Assembly (NCBI GenBank): GCA_034190875.2
Contig: CM067354.1
Coordinates: 39,076,739 to 39,140,738, forward strand
Reading direction: 5' to 3'
Length of the DNA stretch: 64,000 nt
Source: Urechis unicinctus
Taxonomy: Eukaryota; Annelida; Polychaeta; Xenopneusta; Urechidae
The notes under the pieces are model-generated. The model was not told the DNA's origin, searched no databases, and worked only from the letters and a program-made list of their open reading frames with translations. The translations under genes and the position numbers were made by a program. Below, one piece after another: positions 28,535 through 39,966 of the stretch. The number at the start of each line of letters is the position of its first letter. Positions within the stretch are counted from its first letter, which is position 1.

Positions 28535-28752
28535 ATTTGTTTTATTTTTCAGATTTGTTTTGTTTTTCAGCGCACAATAAATTGTCTTACATCATGGAGA
28601 TACTTACATTGGAACTCTTGTATCGCAACGTTAACTCCTCAAAAGTGAGCACCCTGTCGAATATTAGACAATATACTCTACCATTTAAATGCATCACCGA
28701 GGTCCTAAGCGTTACCAATTTTATCAAAGTGTACGTCACCGCATCACAGTAG
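28535..28752 (+). CDS. Doubtful 3' exon behind a duplicated splice acceptor
   Basis: Two adjacent 18-bp copies of a strong acceptor, ATTTGTTTTATTTTTCAG and ATTTGTTTTGTTTTTCAG (28,535-28,552 and 28,553-28,570), differ at one base. Just after them an ATG at 28,594 opens a 52-residue frame (MEILTLELLYRNVNSSKVST...) to TAG at 28,750. No domain is recognised and no upstream exon was found. Pyrimidine runs followed by CAG are frequent by chance, so this is a weak candidate. Confidence 0.2.
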
Positions 28753-29700
28753 GGGTTGTGGATGTTTATACCGAATAATGTAAACCGATTTGATATGTAA
28801 CATCTGTCGCGTGCAAGACATCCTCAGGCAGAGAGCATCGATCAAATGTGGGAGCAGAGATGAAGCTGAACAAATAATCACAGGTAACAAGCTAATCGTG
28901 CGTAATAAAGAGAATATTTTGATAAAACGTTGATGAAACATACGTGGTAGACTATAGAATATCCATATTAAAGCCAGAAATTTGAACAACGATGCTTTTT
29001 TGCTGTAAAATGGGTTAATATTGCGGAATCATTTGTCGCTTGCAATGAGATTGAGTCTGCCTTAAATAAATGTTATATATATTGCAGAAATAATGGTAAA
29101 CATTGTGTGCGGTGTATCACTTATACAGATCACACGTCAACACATTTAAAATGGTCATCCTATTCTGTTTTTGGTCCCGATTAATGGCGTTAAGCTGGCA
29201 TCACCATTGTGGGTTTTTTTCCGGTCAGTTCCGGTCTAGCCTTAAAGTACACTTCCCGGAGGAAGATTATTTTCCTTCCTGCGGCAGCAGTTCTGGCATT
29301 ATATTTGCATTGCGGCAATGAAACAAAGCTGTCGGGTGGTGATATACAGCAACCTGCCTAAATATAAGAACAACCGGTGATTTAAACATACTAGAATGCA
29401 GTGAGTTAATATGAAACATGACAATTTGCACAGCGCTAACAAAGGCGGATGGCGCTTAAAGGGCAGGGATCTTGATCGGACTGACAGGGCGATGCATCTT
29501 GCCATTGTTGTCGGATATTTCCTTATGTTGGATGGATTACAGTCTGTCTGCTTAACGCAAAATAACAAGCTACGAAGATTGCGCTCATATGATTTGCTTC
29601 TCTCACATAAAGCATGCCCTACGATTGACTAAATTAAACACACACTCGAAGTGATAAGAAAATTAGATCCATGTCCCGATAATGGTCGACCACAATAAAC
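28753..29700. other. Unassigned DNA
   Basis: No supported feature; chance ORFs on both strands. Confidence 0.4.
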
Positions 29701-29764
29701 TACTATTAGGTATAATATATTGAGTATACCTATATACTTGTGCACAAACATACAGATCGAGTTG

Positions 29765-30142
29765 TCATATATATAACTATGCATGTTATATATATAAATA
29801 TATAATATATATTCATGTGTATACATATATATGTGTGACATATTATATATATATATATATATATATATCAATATATATAACTATGCATGTATATATATAA
29901 ATATACATAATTATATATATATGTGTACATATATTATATATATAATAAAGACATAATATATGTTTGAATATATATACAAAAAATCTATGTATATATATAT
30001 CTATCTTTTCATGTCAATATATATAACTATGCATGTATATATATAAATATACATAATTATATATTCATGTGTACATATATTATAATATGAATAAAGACAT
30101 AAACATATGTTTGAATATATTTACATAAATTAGATATATCAT

Positions 30143-30236
<94 letters not shown>
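29765..30236. repeat. TA-rich block with a 146-bp repeated cassette and (TA)n tail
   Basis: The cassette TCAATATATATAACTATGCA, which runs on to ATAAAGACATA and ATGTTTGAATATAT, occurs at 29,868 and 30,014 (146 bp apart). A shorter, earlier copy starts at 29,765. A pure (TA)n run of about 90 bp follows at 30,147-30,235. Confidence 0.9.
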
Positions 30237-30238
<2 letters not shown>

Positions 30239-33200
30239 GAATATATATTTCTGCTTAAATGTATCTACAAACATAAATCGATATAAATATATACGGAGAC
30301 ATCTATTCCGGTGCACTTACACATGTTATATCATCGTATGCATCATAACTTATGCTTCCTGTGGAGCAAATATTGTGCTTAATCCTTATCAGAATAACCA
30401 AGGCATGCCATTCCATGTGGCAATCTATTCGTCACATAAGTTAACATTGAGTCAGCAACTATGTTTGCATCAATATTTAAATTTACGGGGTATAGCGCTT
30501 AGAAAACAAGCTAGCGTCAGAATTTGAATTGTCTGTTACAACAAAAGGTCATTATACTGAAATGACCTTATTGTTGGGCAAACAAACGGTCCATGACATT
30601 GGATCAGACAGCTATGTTACTTATAAAATGTGAATTGAAGGCACTGTGTTGTCGTTCAACAACAAGTCGCATATTTGCCAAATAATTTCTGCAAAAGCGG
30701 AGTGGGGTCTGGTTTATTTATTAAAATAATGTACGCCGTCGCATTCGGACGAAAGCGATCTTTGAGACGTAAAACTGGTTTAAAAATGTTTGTTTTGCGA
30801 GTCGAGACATCAGCAATTATAGACAGCAACAATTATGCAAAATCGATTTTTTGAGTTGAAGAAAATAACTGCTTAACATCATGATCTAGATGTCTTGTAA
30901 AAAGGTTGTTTTAAGATGGCTAAAGATCTGGTATATGCGACAGGAAGTGTATAATATTTTTCATATTTGCAATCTTACGACGTGCTCACTGTGTGAACTT
31001 CAGAACATCATTCATGATACTAACTCTAACCTTTTAGTCAATATTTGCAAAACTTAAAGGGTGTTTTGGAACTAAACTTGTCAAAACTTATTGTACATAA
31101 GATTTTGATTGTGGACCATTAATAACGGTTTTCTAATTGACAATTGGATCCTGATCGCGGAACACACCTGAAAGCAGAACACACCTGACAGTGGAATATC
31201 AATGAAGCTTGTGGTGTCATTAGATGCCATTTCATCCGTCTGCAGTTCACGTCTTCATCCATTATCCAACAATTCATCATCAGAAACTAGGCATCGGTAC
31301 TGGAAATTTATAGGTTGACATCAGACACCGCATTATTGGAGTTAAGGGGACTGTTCAAAATGGTGCTGTTCATTGTATGTAATCTTCATATCTAAGTATT
31401 GGAGATCACAACAGGAGGCCAAACGGCATTGCGTCGCTATTACAGCCCATTTCCATAGCGAAACTGTATCTGTTATTTATGTGTTTTGGGCGGCTTCGTG
31501 TTATGAGTTGGATAATACCGTCATACAACTGTAATTTAGCTGTACGACACCTTTCTACCATCTGATGGTACGTTACTGTAGTTACATTGATAAATTATTT
31601 TTATATATTATGGAGTTCTGCAACGCAACATAAAATTTCACAGCAGTTCTATCCCAAATTGACAATATCTACATGGCGCATATACTGCGTATGCGTTCCC
31701 AGAAGGATATATGCAAAAGCGCACGGAGCAGACATACAAATTGCAGAGACTAGTGAGAAACGATTATATTCAGCATGGCCTGACGACATGGGTGACGCTG
31801 ATATGCTGTTGTACCTTTGAATTATGGGTTTGATATGCTCGTATAAATTGGGGTCCAGAAAGATGGCTAATTAAACCCTTTTTGGTAAATTCAGTTGTCA
31901 CAGTAAGCATCAAACCAAAAATACTAATTGACTGAGCTGGTGATTTAAGGCCTAACGAGTACATATCGTAAGTATGTGAGAACCATGGATCAACAAAAAG
32001 TGAGCTTTCTTTCCTGCTTTATGCTGATTGATTGCCTGGACTGCCTACCCTATGTAGGGTCGCAGACAATATATAGTATAGTACTCTATTTCAAACCCGA
32101 TGCAATACGACAGTTGGCCACGATTAATGATAACATAGTAAGCAATAACTCCTGGTGTTCAAGGTTACCTGGAGAACAGTATGAGCCGCTTGGTTACGTT
32201 AAACTACATAAGCAGCGCTTTCAAATAGAATTGCCTGCAGTATATTATTTGTCTATTGTTTCTGGTGGGTAATAATGGGGTATGCCGATAGGGACGAATA
32301 CCAAAATTGTGCACAATCTTCAGCATAGTATAGTTCGGATGTGACAAATTGATCTCTGATATGACCTCCGCAGTCACGGATTTGAGTCTCGATATGATGC
32401 ACGTAGGAGGCTCAATGTGGCAGCCATTGTTTGTCTGATTACTAGCTGCTGCATACAGCAGATGGCTAGTACATTAATCCTGATTTGACAAAGCAAAGAT
32501 AACAGTTAGTGGTTGGCTTTTGAGAAGCCTACCGTATCAATTTAGGGCAACAATGTCGTGTATTGAAAATGCCTTTTTTATTTGTAAATGCTTGGAATAC
32601 GGGCATAGCGTGAGGACATGGCATGTTGGCGTCCCTGTACAAAGTACCTGTTTTGTTCCTCTAATCGAACGGTCTAATCCGACTCAAAAGAGAATGGAAC
32701 TTGATGTAGTGAACGAAACGCTTCATAGCTAACGACAGCAACTAACGCAGAAACAGGATTAACGTTACACATATATCTTACATCTGCCTCTCATCTTAAA
32801 TCCCCATAATATTCCCATCGCATTGCGACACCAATCTACCTAGATCTATGTGACGCCGATATCTGATATGATGAATAATAGTTCCGGGTGACCGTGTGGT
32901 GATACGTTGCATTTACCATGCTTATCGCAAACGCAGATATTCATTGCTCTAATGCCAGATTCCTTTAAGAGATTTACAAATTCTGTATTCCGGAAATGCA
33001 AATTGTTATGGTCACACTGCTTTGTTTAATTTACTGTGACTACCTGTTAGCTAAACCAATGCATTATTACATATGATGAGCCATTCAATCTCCCCTGGGA
33101 TTGGCATAAGTTGCAAGTACAGGTAACTCCTTGTAAGGATTGCATGTGTGCTGTCGTGCACGCTAACGTTATTGTCCTTGTGCAGTGGTCTCACTCGCCC

Positions 33201-33470
33201 AGCGTGATAGGCACTGGCCATTATTTTACTGTGTTTCCAGCTAACAGAATCATTCATAAGCGGTAATGAATTTGCATATCTAGGCGTCAAGGCAGTCTCA
33301 TCAGAGAAGGTAGGCTAGATATCACAGACGGGTGTGATGGCTATCTTACTTTCTTTGGTGAACCATCCCTTCAACCGATCTAAACCCTCTCATTCATCTC
33401 TTGATCCGTGTGAAACAAGTTGTCTCCTCTGTCTAGTATTAACCACCAATAGTGATGCTTTCCTTGGTTT
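30237..33470. other. Unassigned DNA left of the 12.3-kb element
   Basis: No supported gene. ORFs of 77-98 codons at 31,587-31,820 and 31,976-32,272 lack motifs. A short inverted repeat (AAGGTCATTATACTGAAATG, then ACCTT) lies at 30,545-30,569. Confidence 0.4.
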
Positions 33471-33477
33471 GTGAGTG

Positions 33478-33605
33478 CACCCGATTCTGAAACCTGCAAT
33501 GCCAAGTAGCGTGTGCAGGTCTCCAACTGCTTATGCTAATAGACATTGCAGCTGGTCTTATCGTACCATGTGAGATACCTGCATTCGCCAACCAGCGTTG
33601 CAGGT
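33478..33605 (+). repeat. Left TIR (128 bp) of the 12.3-kb element
   Basis: Contains two 29-bp hairpins, each an ACCTGCA ... TGCAGGT pair with a 15-nt loop (33,492-33,520 and 33,577-33,605). The loops share GCCAA and AGCG. The block is repeated inverted at the right end. Confidence 0.92.
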
Positions 33606-34747
33606 GGAACGAGATCTCGTGACGCGAGCGGTGAACTGCGAGATTGGATGCAGCGTGAGTATCGCCACCTAGCGAATGACACTCGTGATCTCCATCTCGT
33701 TAAACTCGATAATTGTTTTGCGATCATGGAAAACGCAAGCATGAAATCTGGTATTTTAGTTGCCACATTTTACAACTTTATTCATGTTTTACTTCAAACC
33801 TTAATTTTGGCCCCGGATGAATCTTTTAAATGATCCTTGTCTTTATGATCGGTGTTACTATTTATACGCGGTGAACTCATCTTGCAAATTTTTCGGTTTA
33901 ATACTGAAATTCGGACATCGGTCATTAATAAATTGCCAATGTTTAACCTGAATAGCCTTACTCGAGGGTTCGTTAACATTCTACATCTTGTGACGTATTG
34001 CCGGTGTACAAGCGGGAGTGATTTTTGGGACAGATTTCTGTCATATACATTTGGCTGTGTAGTTTCCCAGGGATAAACATTGTTTTTCCATCCATGTTTT
34101 CCATACATCTTATTCATTACAAAATCGATCCGACTGGCCCCTTATCCGTAACAGGTCTTAATGGGTATCTGCAGAAAAAGGCGACATTTTTGGCAACGTC
34201 ATGGAATCCTGGCATGGAATCCCCTCTATAGGCCAATCACACGTCTCCGCAGTCATATTATAACCACGACGCCCCAGACATATATACCGGTCTCTGGTGT
34301 TGAAAGAGTTTAGGTGGTACATGGCAAAAGCTGCCGAAACCACTCAAATCTGAATAACCAACAACAACATCATGAACATGGGAGAGTTTAGGCTGTCGAA
34401 TTGTTGAAGTGATTTTGTTTTGCGGATGAAAGCATTATTGGAGATGATATGCGATATCTCCTCGATCCAAAGGGATCAAGTGTCAATTTATCGGTAGAAT
34501 TGTTAATAATTTACAGCGAGTTTTGTCTGAACATTGTGACTTGATATGGGCGATAATAAACAGATAAAGCGATTGACGTGAAATATTTAGTTCGGTAACT
34601 TGAAGTGGTCAGGCGCTGCATTAATAAAACAACACGAGTGTTTAATGTACGCGAGTGAGTGAGTTTGAAACTAGTGTTTAATATCATAATATCAACATAA
34701 ATATTGGTGTGTGAAGCATAGCCGTAGATAAATTTTGAAATGATATG

Positions 34748-35041
34748 ACCCGGGGGGGCGGGGCACTTAAATGTATAGAGATAGTATATATGTGCCGCGA
34801 GACGGGGTATGTTTTTTCGGCCTCTCAACTTGTACAACGGGTTATTTTGGCCTCATACTTGTACAACAGGGTTAATTTTTTCAGCTTCAAATCTGTTCGG
34901 AGGGTTATACATTCGCATAATACCTTGTACGACGGGGTATGCTTTTGGCCATTTTGACCTTGTTCCACGGGTACAGGTTTTTTAGGTCCCGCGTCACACA
35001 CCTATTCAGAATAAGGCCAAGTGCCCCCCCCCCCCCTGGGT
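34748..35041. mobile_element. 294-bp MITE with G-tract TIRs and internal repeats
   Basis: The left end ACCCGGGGGGGCGGGGCACTT and the reverse complement of the right end (ACCCAGGGGG...GGCACTT) form TIRs of about 22 bp. ATATG abuts both sides (34,743-34,747 and 35,042-35,046), a 5-bp target duplication. Between the TIRs are about six degenerate units of about 33 bp carrying CTTGTACAACGGGGTATG and TTTTGGCC words (anchors at 34,801, 34,835, 34,864, 34,896, 34,931, 34,965). There is no coding capacity. Superfamily not determined. Confidence 0.85.
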
Positions 35042-35224
35042 ATATGAGCGGGCTGATTATATAGTGCTCCCGGTCGTTGTATTCCCCCGAGGCCCTTGAA
35101 CAGCCCACGCCATTGGTCCACGGTCTCTTGTCAGCCATTAATCAAAGGGATTTGGTACAGGCCACATCATGCTGATAATTAAGGGCTTATAGCTGGAATA
35201 GTTTCATAACACACATGCTGCTGA

Positions 35225-35600
35225 TTAAATTATTATATACAACTTGGTTTTTGTGATGCTCACTCTCCCGACAGAATATTCACCTGACCCTAAAATTCCC
35301 TTAACAAAAGAATATAGTGCACATGTGGTTTTGTCATACCCCAACCACTTTATTAAATAGCTCCACCCTCGTCCTCGTTTCATCCGTTTCAATATGTCTT
35401 CCACTTCATATCTCCTTTCTTTCAATACTCTCTTCAAACACCTTCCACTGTACCTGTACTGGTGTCCTCCACAGAATCTACTGTTTCCATTACCTTATTG
35501 TGGTCGTCGAAACTTGGCTCTACCTCATTCATTGAGTCATTTCCAACGTGGACCTCCACTGCACCTTCAAAGTTGTTGGTGACCACTGAAACAGTGTTTA
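35225..35600 (-). pseudogene. Chromodomain fossil, copy 1
   Basis: A minus-strand frame carries a recognisable chromodomain: YEVEDIL, a basic loop (KRMKRGRG), then YLIKWLGYD, followed by a divergent end. An acidic open stretch lies upstream (towards 35,600). Chromodomains occur in host chromobox-type proteins and at the C-terminus of integrases of Ty3/Gypsy-like and Polinton-like elements; I cannot tell which source applies. The segment is broken and too short to be functional. It is duplicated next door at 35,740-35,955. Confidence 0.55.
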
Positions 35601-35739
35601 ATCAAACATAGTTATCCATTATCAATGACGATAACATTTCAAAAGAAACATATGCTACTGATAACATTATTAAATTCAACTGAGTTGACATTAAAGATCC
35701 ACATATCCAAAATAATGATTGATTATCTCTCTATAAGTT

Positions 35740-35955
35740 TTTTATGCTTTTCACACACTCGACAGAATATTCGCCTGCCCCAAAATTCCCTTGACAAAGG
35801 AATATGGTTCCCATGTGTTTGTATCCTTGCTTTTGTCCTTCACAGCATCTACAGCATCTGTTTCCATGTCAACAGTTGGCTGGACCTCATTCATGGGAGG
35901 GAATTATTTCCAATGTGGACCTACACTGGATCTTGTCGGTGACCACTGAAACAGT
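35740..35955 (-). pseudogene. Chromodomain fossil, shorter duplicate
   Basis: Parallel to copy 1: the flanks CGACAGAATATTC (35,760; compare 35,274) and GGTGACCACTGAAACAGTG (35,939; compare 35,578) match closely. This copy lacks the central chromodomain core but keeps the C-terminal portion, with the NTWEP signature typical of chromodomains. Same family and fossil status as copy 1. Confidence 0.5.
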
Positions 35956-36744
35956 GGTGATTTAATCATCAATATGTATGATGTTCTGACTGACTATGAT
36001 ATGTGCTCTTATTGTTTTCAATGATATTGGTATCAGTTACTATAGCTGCATATCTTTTCTATAATTCAATATATAATAATAGTGTTCAGTCTGGAACATT
36101 GTTGTATGTACCCTCAAACTTTGTCTTTCCTGTGGGACAGAACAGCTTCCAGTTCAATCAGGTTGTAACTGCCTGGTCGCTAACAGACAACCCCAGAAGG
36201 CATTTCTAATGCTTGCACCTTGCCAGCTTCCACCTTGGACATTTGCGCAGTGTCCCTATTGTTTCAGCTAATGCACTTACCGACAGACCATTCAACATAG
36301 CATATCTTAATTAAAAAAGTACAATGCAGGTAAATAAAACGACATAAATACTAATGACACTAAGTTACTCTTGACAGTAATTTTCAAATAGGTATGGTGC
36401 TTCACTAACAATATGCCTTGTTAAAGATGTGTTTACCCTTATTCCTTTTATCTTAGCGGTTCGTTTCAGTTCTTGTGTATGCTTCTGAACAGATATTAAT
36501 ATAATACTTGATATTACATTATTATCAATTGAATAAGCTAGGTAAACTAGCCCATTGATTCTACTAGCACCCCAATATTAAATCACACAGGACATTACCT
36601 TAGAGTCAATATTCAATCAATATTTATTTCATGTAGGTGTTTTCAATTACAAAACCCCCATATAGCTAGATACTGTCATGAGTGTATTACTTACAGCATA
36701 GCAGGAAAATGTCTGATTGTTGTTGTGTGTGTGTTTAGGTTACT

Positions 36745-36877
36745 CATTTATGCTCCCTGCATTGATTTGGGGTGAAAGATACAGTGGAGAAAATGCTCCT
36801 TTCACTACTGAGTAACAGCTTGGCCAGATCTTCCAACTGGGCAAGAAAGGTCTTGTCAGCGCTGTGTAGGGTTAGTA
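36745..36877 (-). pseudogene. Exon-like fragment, unknown
   Basis: After a minus-strand acceptor (CCTACACAG) an open frame reads as an amphipathic helix (ADKTFLAQLEDLAKLLLSSE, then RSIFSTVSFTPNQ). The plus strand over the same bases is also protein-like for 25 residues (FMLPALIWGERYSGENAPF), so the coding strand is uncertain. Possibly part of the transposase gene of the 12.3-kb element. Confidence 0.25.
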
Positions 36878-36939
36878 GATTAATGATAATATTCAGTTGC
36901 CATAAATTATCAATAACCTGCATAAAATGTTTAATCAGA

Positions 36940-37029
36940 TGTGGCTAAAATGCTGTCAATTAAGGAGGCAGATGTTGAGGAATGCATCAACAAATGGCTT
37001 TTGGTAGCTAGTGACAGGAATGGAGGGTA
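36940..37029 (+). pseudogene. Exon-like fragment, unknown
   Basis: An acceptor-like TTTAATCAG is followed by a short open frame, DVAKMLSIKEADVEECINKW plus ten more residues, ending in TAA. Helical, acidic, no family recognised. Short enough to be chance. Confidence 0.2.
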
Positions 37030-37030
37030 A

Positions 37031-37063
37031 AAAAGAAGAAGAAGAAGAAGAAGAAAAGAAGAA
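37031..37063 (+). repeat. (GAA)n microsatellite
   Basis: A short purine run of GAA units, then AAAAGAAGAA. Confidence 0.95.
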
Positions 37064-37445
37064 TTTTTGTCAGTAGATAGTAAACTGTAACCACCATATT
37101 TCTGTCGGAGGCTTCAAATTTTGTTTGATTGTTTGTATGTGTGTCAAGTATATTGTCATAGACTTTGGGATAGAATTAGTAGTTAGCTATTGGCGAAATT
37201 ATAGCAACTTAACATGATTTGCTAAGCGTCTCAGTCTGGGGAAGGACATGAGCTATGGTATCGACAATACCAGGAATCGCATGTGGTGAATTTGCAAAGG
37301 TTAATATTTGTCGCCACCTGGGATGTATAAGTTTAGTCAGGGTCGTTCATCAGGTCTGTTTGCAAGATATATTTAAAATATAGAGTTATATCTGGCCGCG
37401 TGTCAGGGAACACGATTTAATTTTCGATAAGAACCAACGTGTCCA

Positions 37446-37639
37446 TGACGTCAACGGAACCGCGTCAATTTAATCATTGACTATGGTCTTCACTCGCATT
37501 TGTGCTTCTTCTGTAGCACATAGTTATGTCCGGGGGTTATTTTAAATATACTACTAGAACTATCTTTGATTATATATCGACGACCACGAATAAGACTGAT
37601 ATAAATCTTACATGTAAAGGACTAACAAGTGTGACGTCA
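37446..37639. promoter_or_regulatory. Two TGACGTCA palindromes in a GC-richer patch
   Basis: Full CRE consensus sites at 37,446-37,453 and 37,632-37,639, in a stretch (about 37,390-37,860) less AT-rich than its neighbours. This could be a promoter of the 12.3-kb element or a captured host promoter. No TATA box or start site is evident. Confidence 0.3.
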
Positions 37640-38575
37640 CATCGCTGATTATGACGACATCATTATGTAGCCCCATAAAATAAAGTTATTCATGTTGTTG
37701 GGTCCAGTGTGGGGGTTTTCGCATCTTTGCGGGGCGCAACATGGGGTCGCACGGGATAAAAACGGCATCACTTTGTAGCCTGATATATCCGGTGTCTAAT
37801 AGTTCCGTTAGCAAAGCGATGTGGACGCTCTAGCGAGTGCTGTATCGACTGACCTCTATTTCACTGTCAAATTCGATTGATTTATTTATAAAGCATATAA
37901 ATTCACGTTAGAAATTTCCATATTGTAGCTCAAAACGCTATGATATTCTTGTTATTTTACTTGCAGACCCAGCACAAATGCCAGAGCTATTCTAGTCAAT
38001 GTTTACATAGCTTGAGGTGGAATAATTCATCATTCCCCTATGTATTTTAGTGTATTCATCGGTTAATATCTTCATGGTACTGTATTGATATTATTGATGG
38101 CACAATAAGTCCTTAAGCTTGATAGCCATGCATAAATCAACACTAAATGAGAAAGTTCATAATATCAGGTTATTTTATTTCAGACATGCTGACAAGAGTG
38201 CAAAAATATGGAGATAATTGAAAAATTATGTGCAAGATGTTGCAACAGCTTGAAGGTGGTTGTCGAGCCTTGTTCTGTAGACCTTGGTTGCATAGTGAAT
38301 AGAGAACAAACAACCTTGATGTTACTTGCCAATTTCAGTCAGCTTCTTGTGAAACCTGTAATCAAATACATTTCTGACATTGTTTGCAAAAAATACAACT
38401 AGATATAAAACATTCAATTGAGAGGTCAATATACCTTGGATCTCTTCATCTTTTGGCATGAATTTCAATTTAAAGTAATGACTAGAGGACAATTAATCAC
38501 TATTATGGTTTGATAAAGTATTTAACGACACACCAGGGTTAAACACTAATTCATAATTTTTTCATAAATAACTCA

Positions 38576-38830
38576 GCGAAGGTCATGCAGGGCAGATTTT
38601 TAGTCTGCAGGGTACAATTGTCACAGGTGGGTCTTTGTGTAATTTGTGCCATCAAAAGTTTACAAACAGACAGGTACTTAGTAAACTCTGCTGAACAGAA
38701 GAGCTAAAAACTGTTTATGATAGTTACATACATGGTGAGCTTAGGTGTAATCCTCAGGGTTGTGTCTGCATCATCTGAGTCTAGCAGCCCAGACTGGAAA
38801 TTCAATAAGCCAAGAAACAGGCAATGAAAG
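38576..38830 (+). pseudogene. Two exon-like fragments, unknown protein
   Basis: Fragment 1 (about 38,576-38,670) follows a weak acceptor and reads EGHAGQIFSLQGTIVTGG, then SLCNLCHQKFTNRQ with a CxxC pair, ending at a good donor (CAG|GTACTT). Fragment 2 (about 38,760-38,830) follows CCTCAG and reads VVSASSESSSPDWKFNKPRN. Both have protein-like composition, but no family is recognised and no full gene can be traced. The 113-bp transposon lies just downstream. Confidence 0.25.
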
Positions 38831-38871
38831 TGATATTGGGGCAGCCCTCATCTCCTGCCACAGATGTGGAT

Positions 38872-38984
38872 TAGTCTGCGTCCCAGACTCTAGGGGTTCC
38901 GCTACGCTTCTCGCCCTAGAGACTATTGAATATCAGTAACATGTAAACAGCGCCCACAGGCTTCAGGCTAGGGGACCTTGACTT
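38872..38984 (+). mobile_element. 113-bp relative of the 931-bp transposon
   Basis: It starts TAGTCTGCGTCCCAGACTCT and ends GCTAGGGGACCTTGACTT. The left half matches the reverse complement of 17,198-17,250 and the right half that of 16,320-16,382, so the whole 800-bp interior is absent. Flanks GATGTGGAT (38,863-38,871) and GTTGTGGAT (38,985-38,993) are a 9-bp duplication with one mismatch, the same length as at the large copy. Confidence 0.8.
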
Positions 38985-39234
38985 GTTGTGGATACTCAAG
39001 AATCTTTCCACTGCGACTGATACGGAACAGAGTGAAAGATTCCTTTTGTTACACAAAGGGAAATATGAATTGATCACACATATCTTATCTCATTCGTTAA
39101 TCAATTTTTAAGATATACCACAAATTACCTTGCCCAACTTTAAGAATGTGTGTATATCAGTGAAAGTGACAAATGCCTGCACTTAAATCTGTGCCTCAAG
39201 TGATAGGCACTGCAGTTGGTCAAGCTACCTTGCT

Positions 39235-39350
39235 ATAACTCCTGGCTTGTTAGGGGTCAGTGGCCAGAAGCCATTCCTCAAAAGATTTGTGAGATCCCTC
39301 TCTTCCATGCTGCAACACCTGAGTGGATGCACCCTGCATAGCTGTAATAT
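39235..39350 (-). pseudogene. KDZ-type transposase N-terminal fragment
   Basis: A minus-strand frame reads CCSMEERDLTNLLRNGFWPL, then TPNKPG. The pattern Cys, then LLR-x-G-x-WP-x-(T/S)P, is what I recall just after the cysteine cluster of KDZ transposases (CxC1/CxC2 regions). It lies on the same strand as, and downstream of, the fragment at 39,735-39,850, as expected of one gene. Database comparison would decide. Confidence 0.4.
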
Positions 39351-39734
39351 GCACAAATAGAGAGACTTATAAGATATGCATGTATATATACTTAACATTT
39401 TTAACCATTTTTATTGTATTACCATAATATTTATATCAAATCGATGAACCATTCATATGCATTTTTGCTGTGTCAGGTTCAATCAATGTGTGAAAGAAAG
39501 CAATGGTTAGGTGCTTGGCTTATTTCGGTTAACTTACTTAAATATTAGTAAAGATGATGGTGCGTCAGGGGATTCATGAGGATCCTTGATTTGCTTCGAA
39601 CCCGGGAGATCAGCAGTGATAAAATGGTCGCCCTGAATAGAGTAACACAATACAAAAAGGACCATAAGTAACTGTCAGCAATAGTTATTTCTTCATTAAT
39701 AATACATACAGCAGCAGTGGCATACCTGCCATAC

Positions 39735-39850
39735 CTGCCACTCATGAATGGGTGTTCAATGCGCCATGAATCATATTGCAGACAGGCAATCAGGACAAAG
39801 ATAGGGTGCATCTGTACTGTCACAGCACCAGCAGTGAGTGTTGTTATTAT
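39735..39850 (-). pseudogene. Cysteine-cluster (CxC-type) fragment of a KDZ-like transposase
   Basis: One minus-strand frame has zinc-finger-like spacing: HCWCCDSTDAPYLCPDCLSA, then, past stops, FMAH and TPIHEW. The C-x2-C / C-x2-C / H / H pattern followed by a tryptophan resembles the CxC zinc cluster found N-terminal to KDZ transposases. The frame has stop codons, so it is a relic. Confidence 0.4.
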
Positions 39851-39966
39851 ATGGTGCTCCCTGTCTGCTATCAATCAACTATTTATGATTGCAACCATTA
39901 CAACAATATCGCTTACAGCTACAGGGTGAAACATTAACCATCACCTGAATGTCCCTGGCAAGTAGG

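Noticed and set aside
33546-33833. 95-codon ORF overlapping the left TIR
   Set aside because: It starts inside the TIR hairpin region and has no protein-like motif; the right TIR continues into unrelated sequence.
36003-36209. ORF starting MLLLFSMILVSVTIAAYLF as a signal-peptide gene
   Set aside because: The hydrophobic start comes from AT-rich codons, the remainder is not family-like, and there is no donor or promoter; weaker than the 10.7-kb case.
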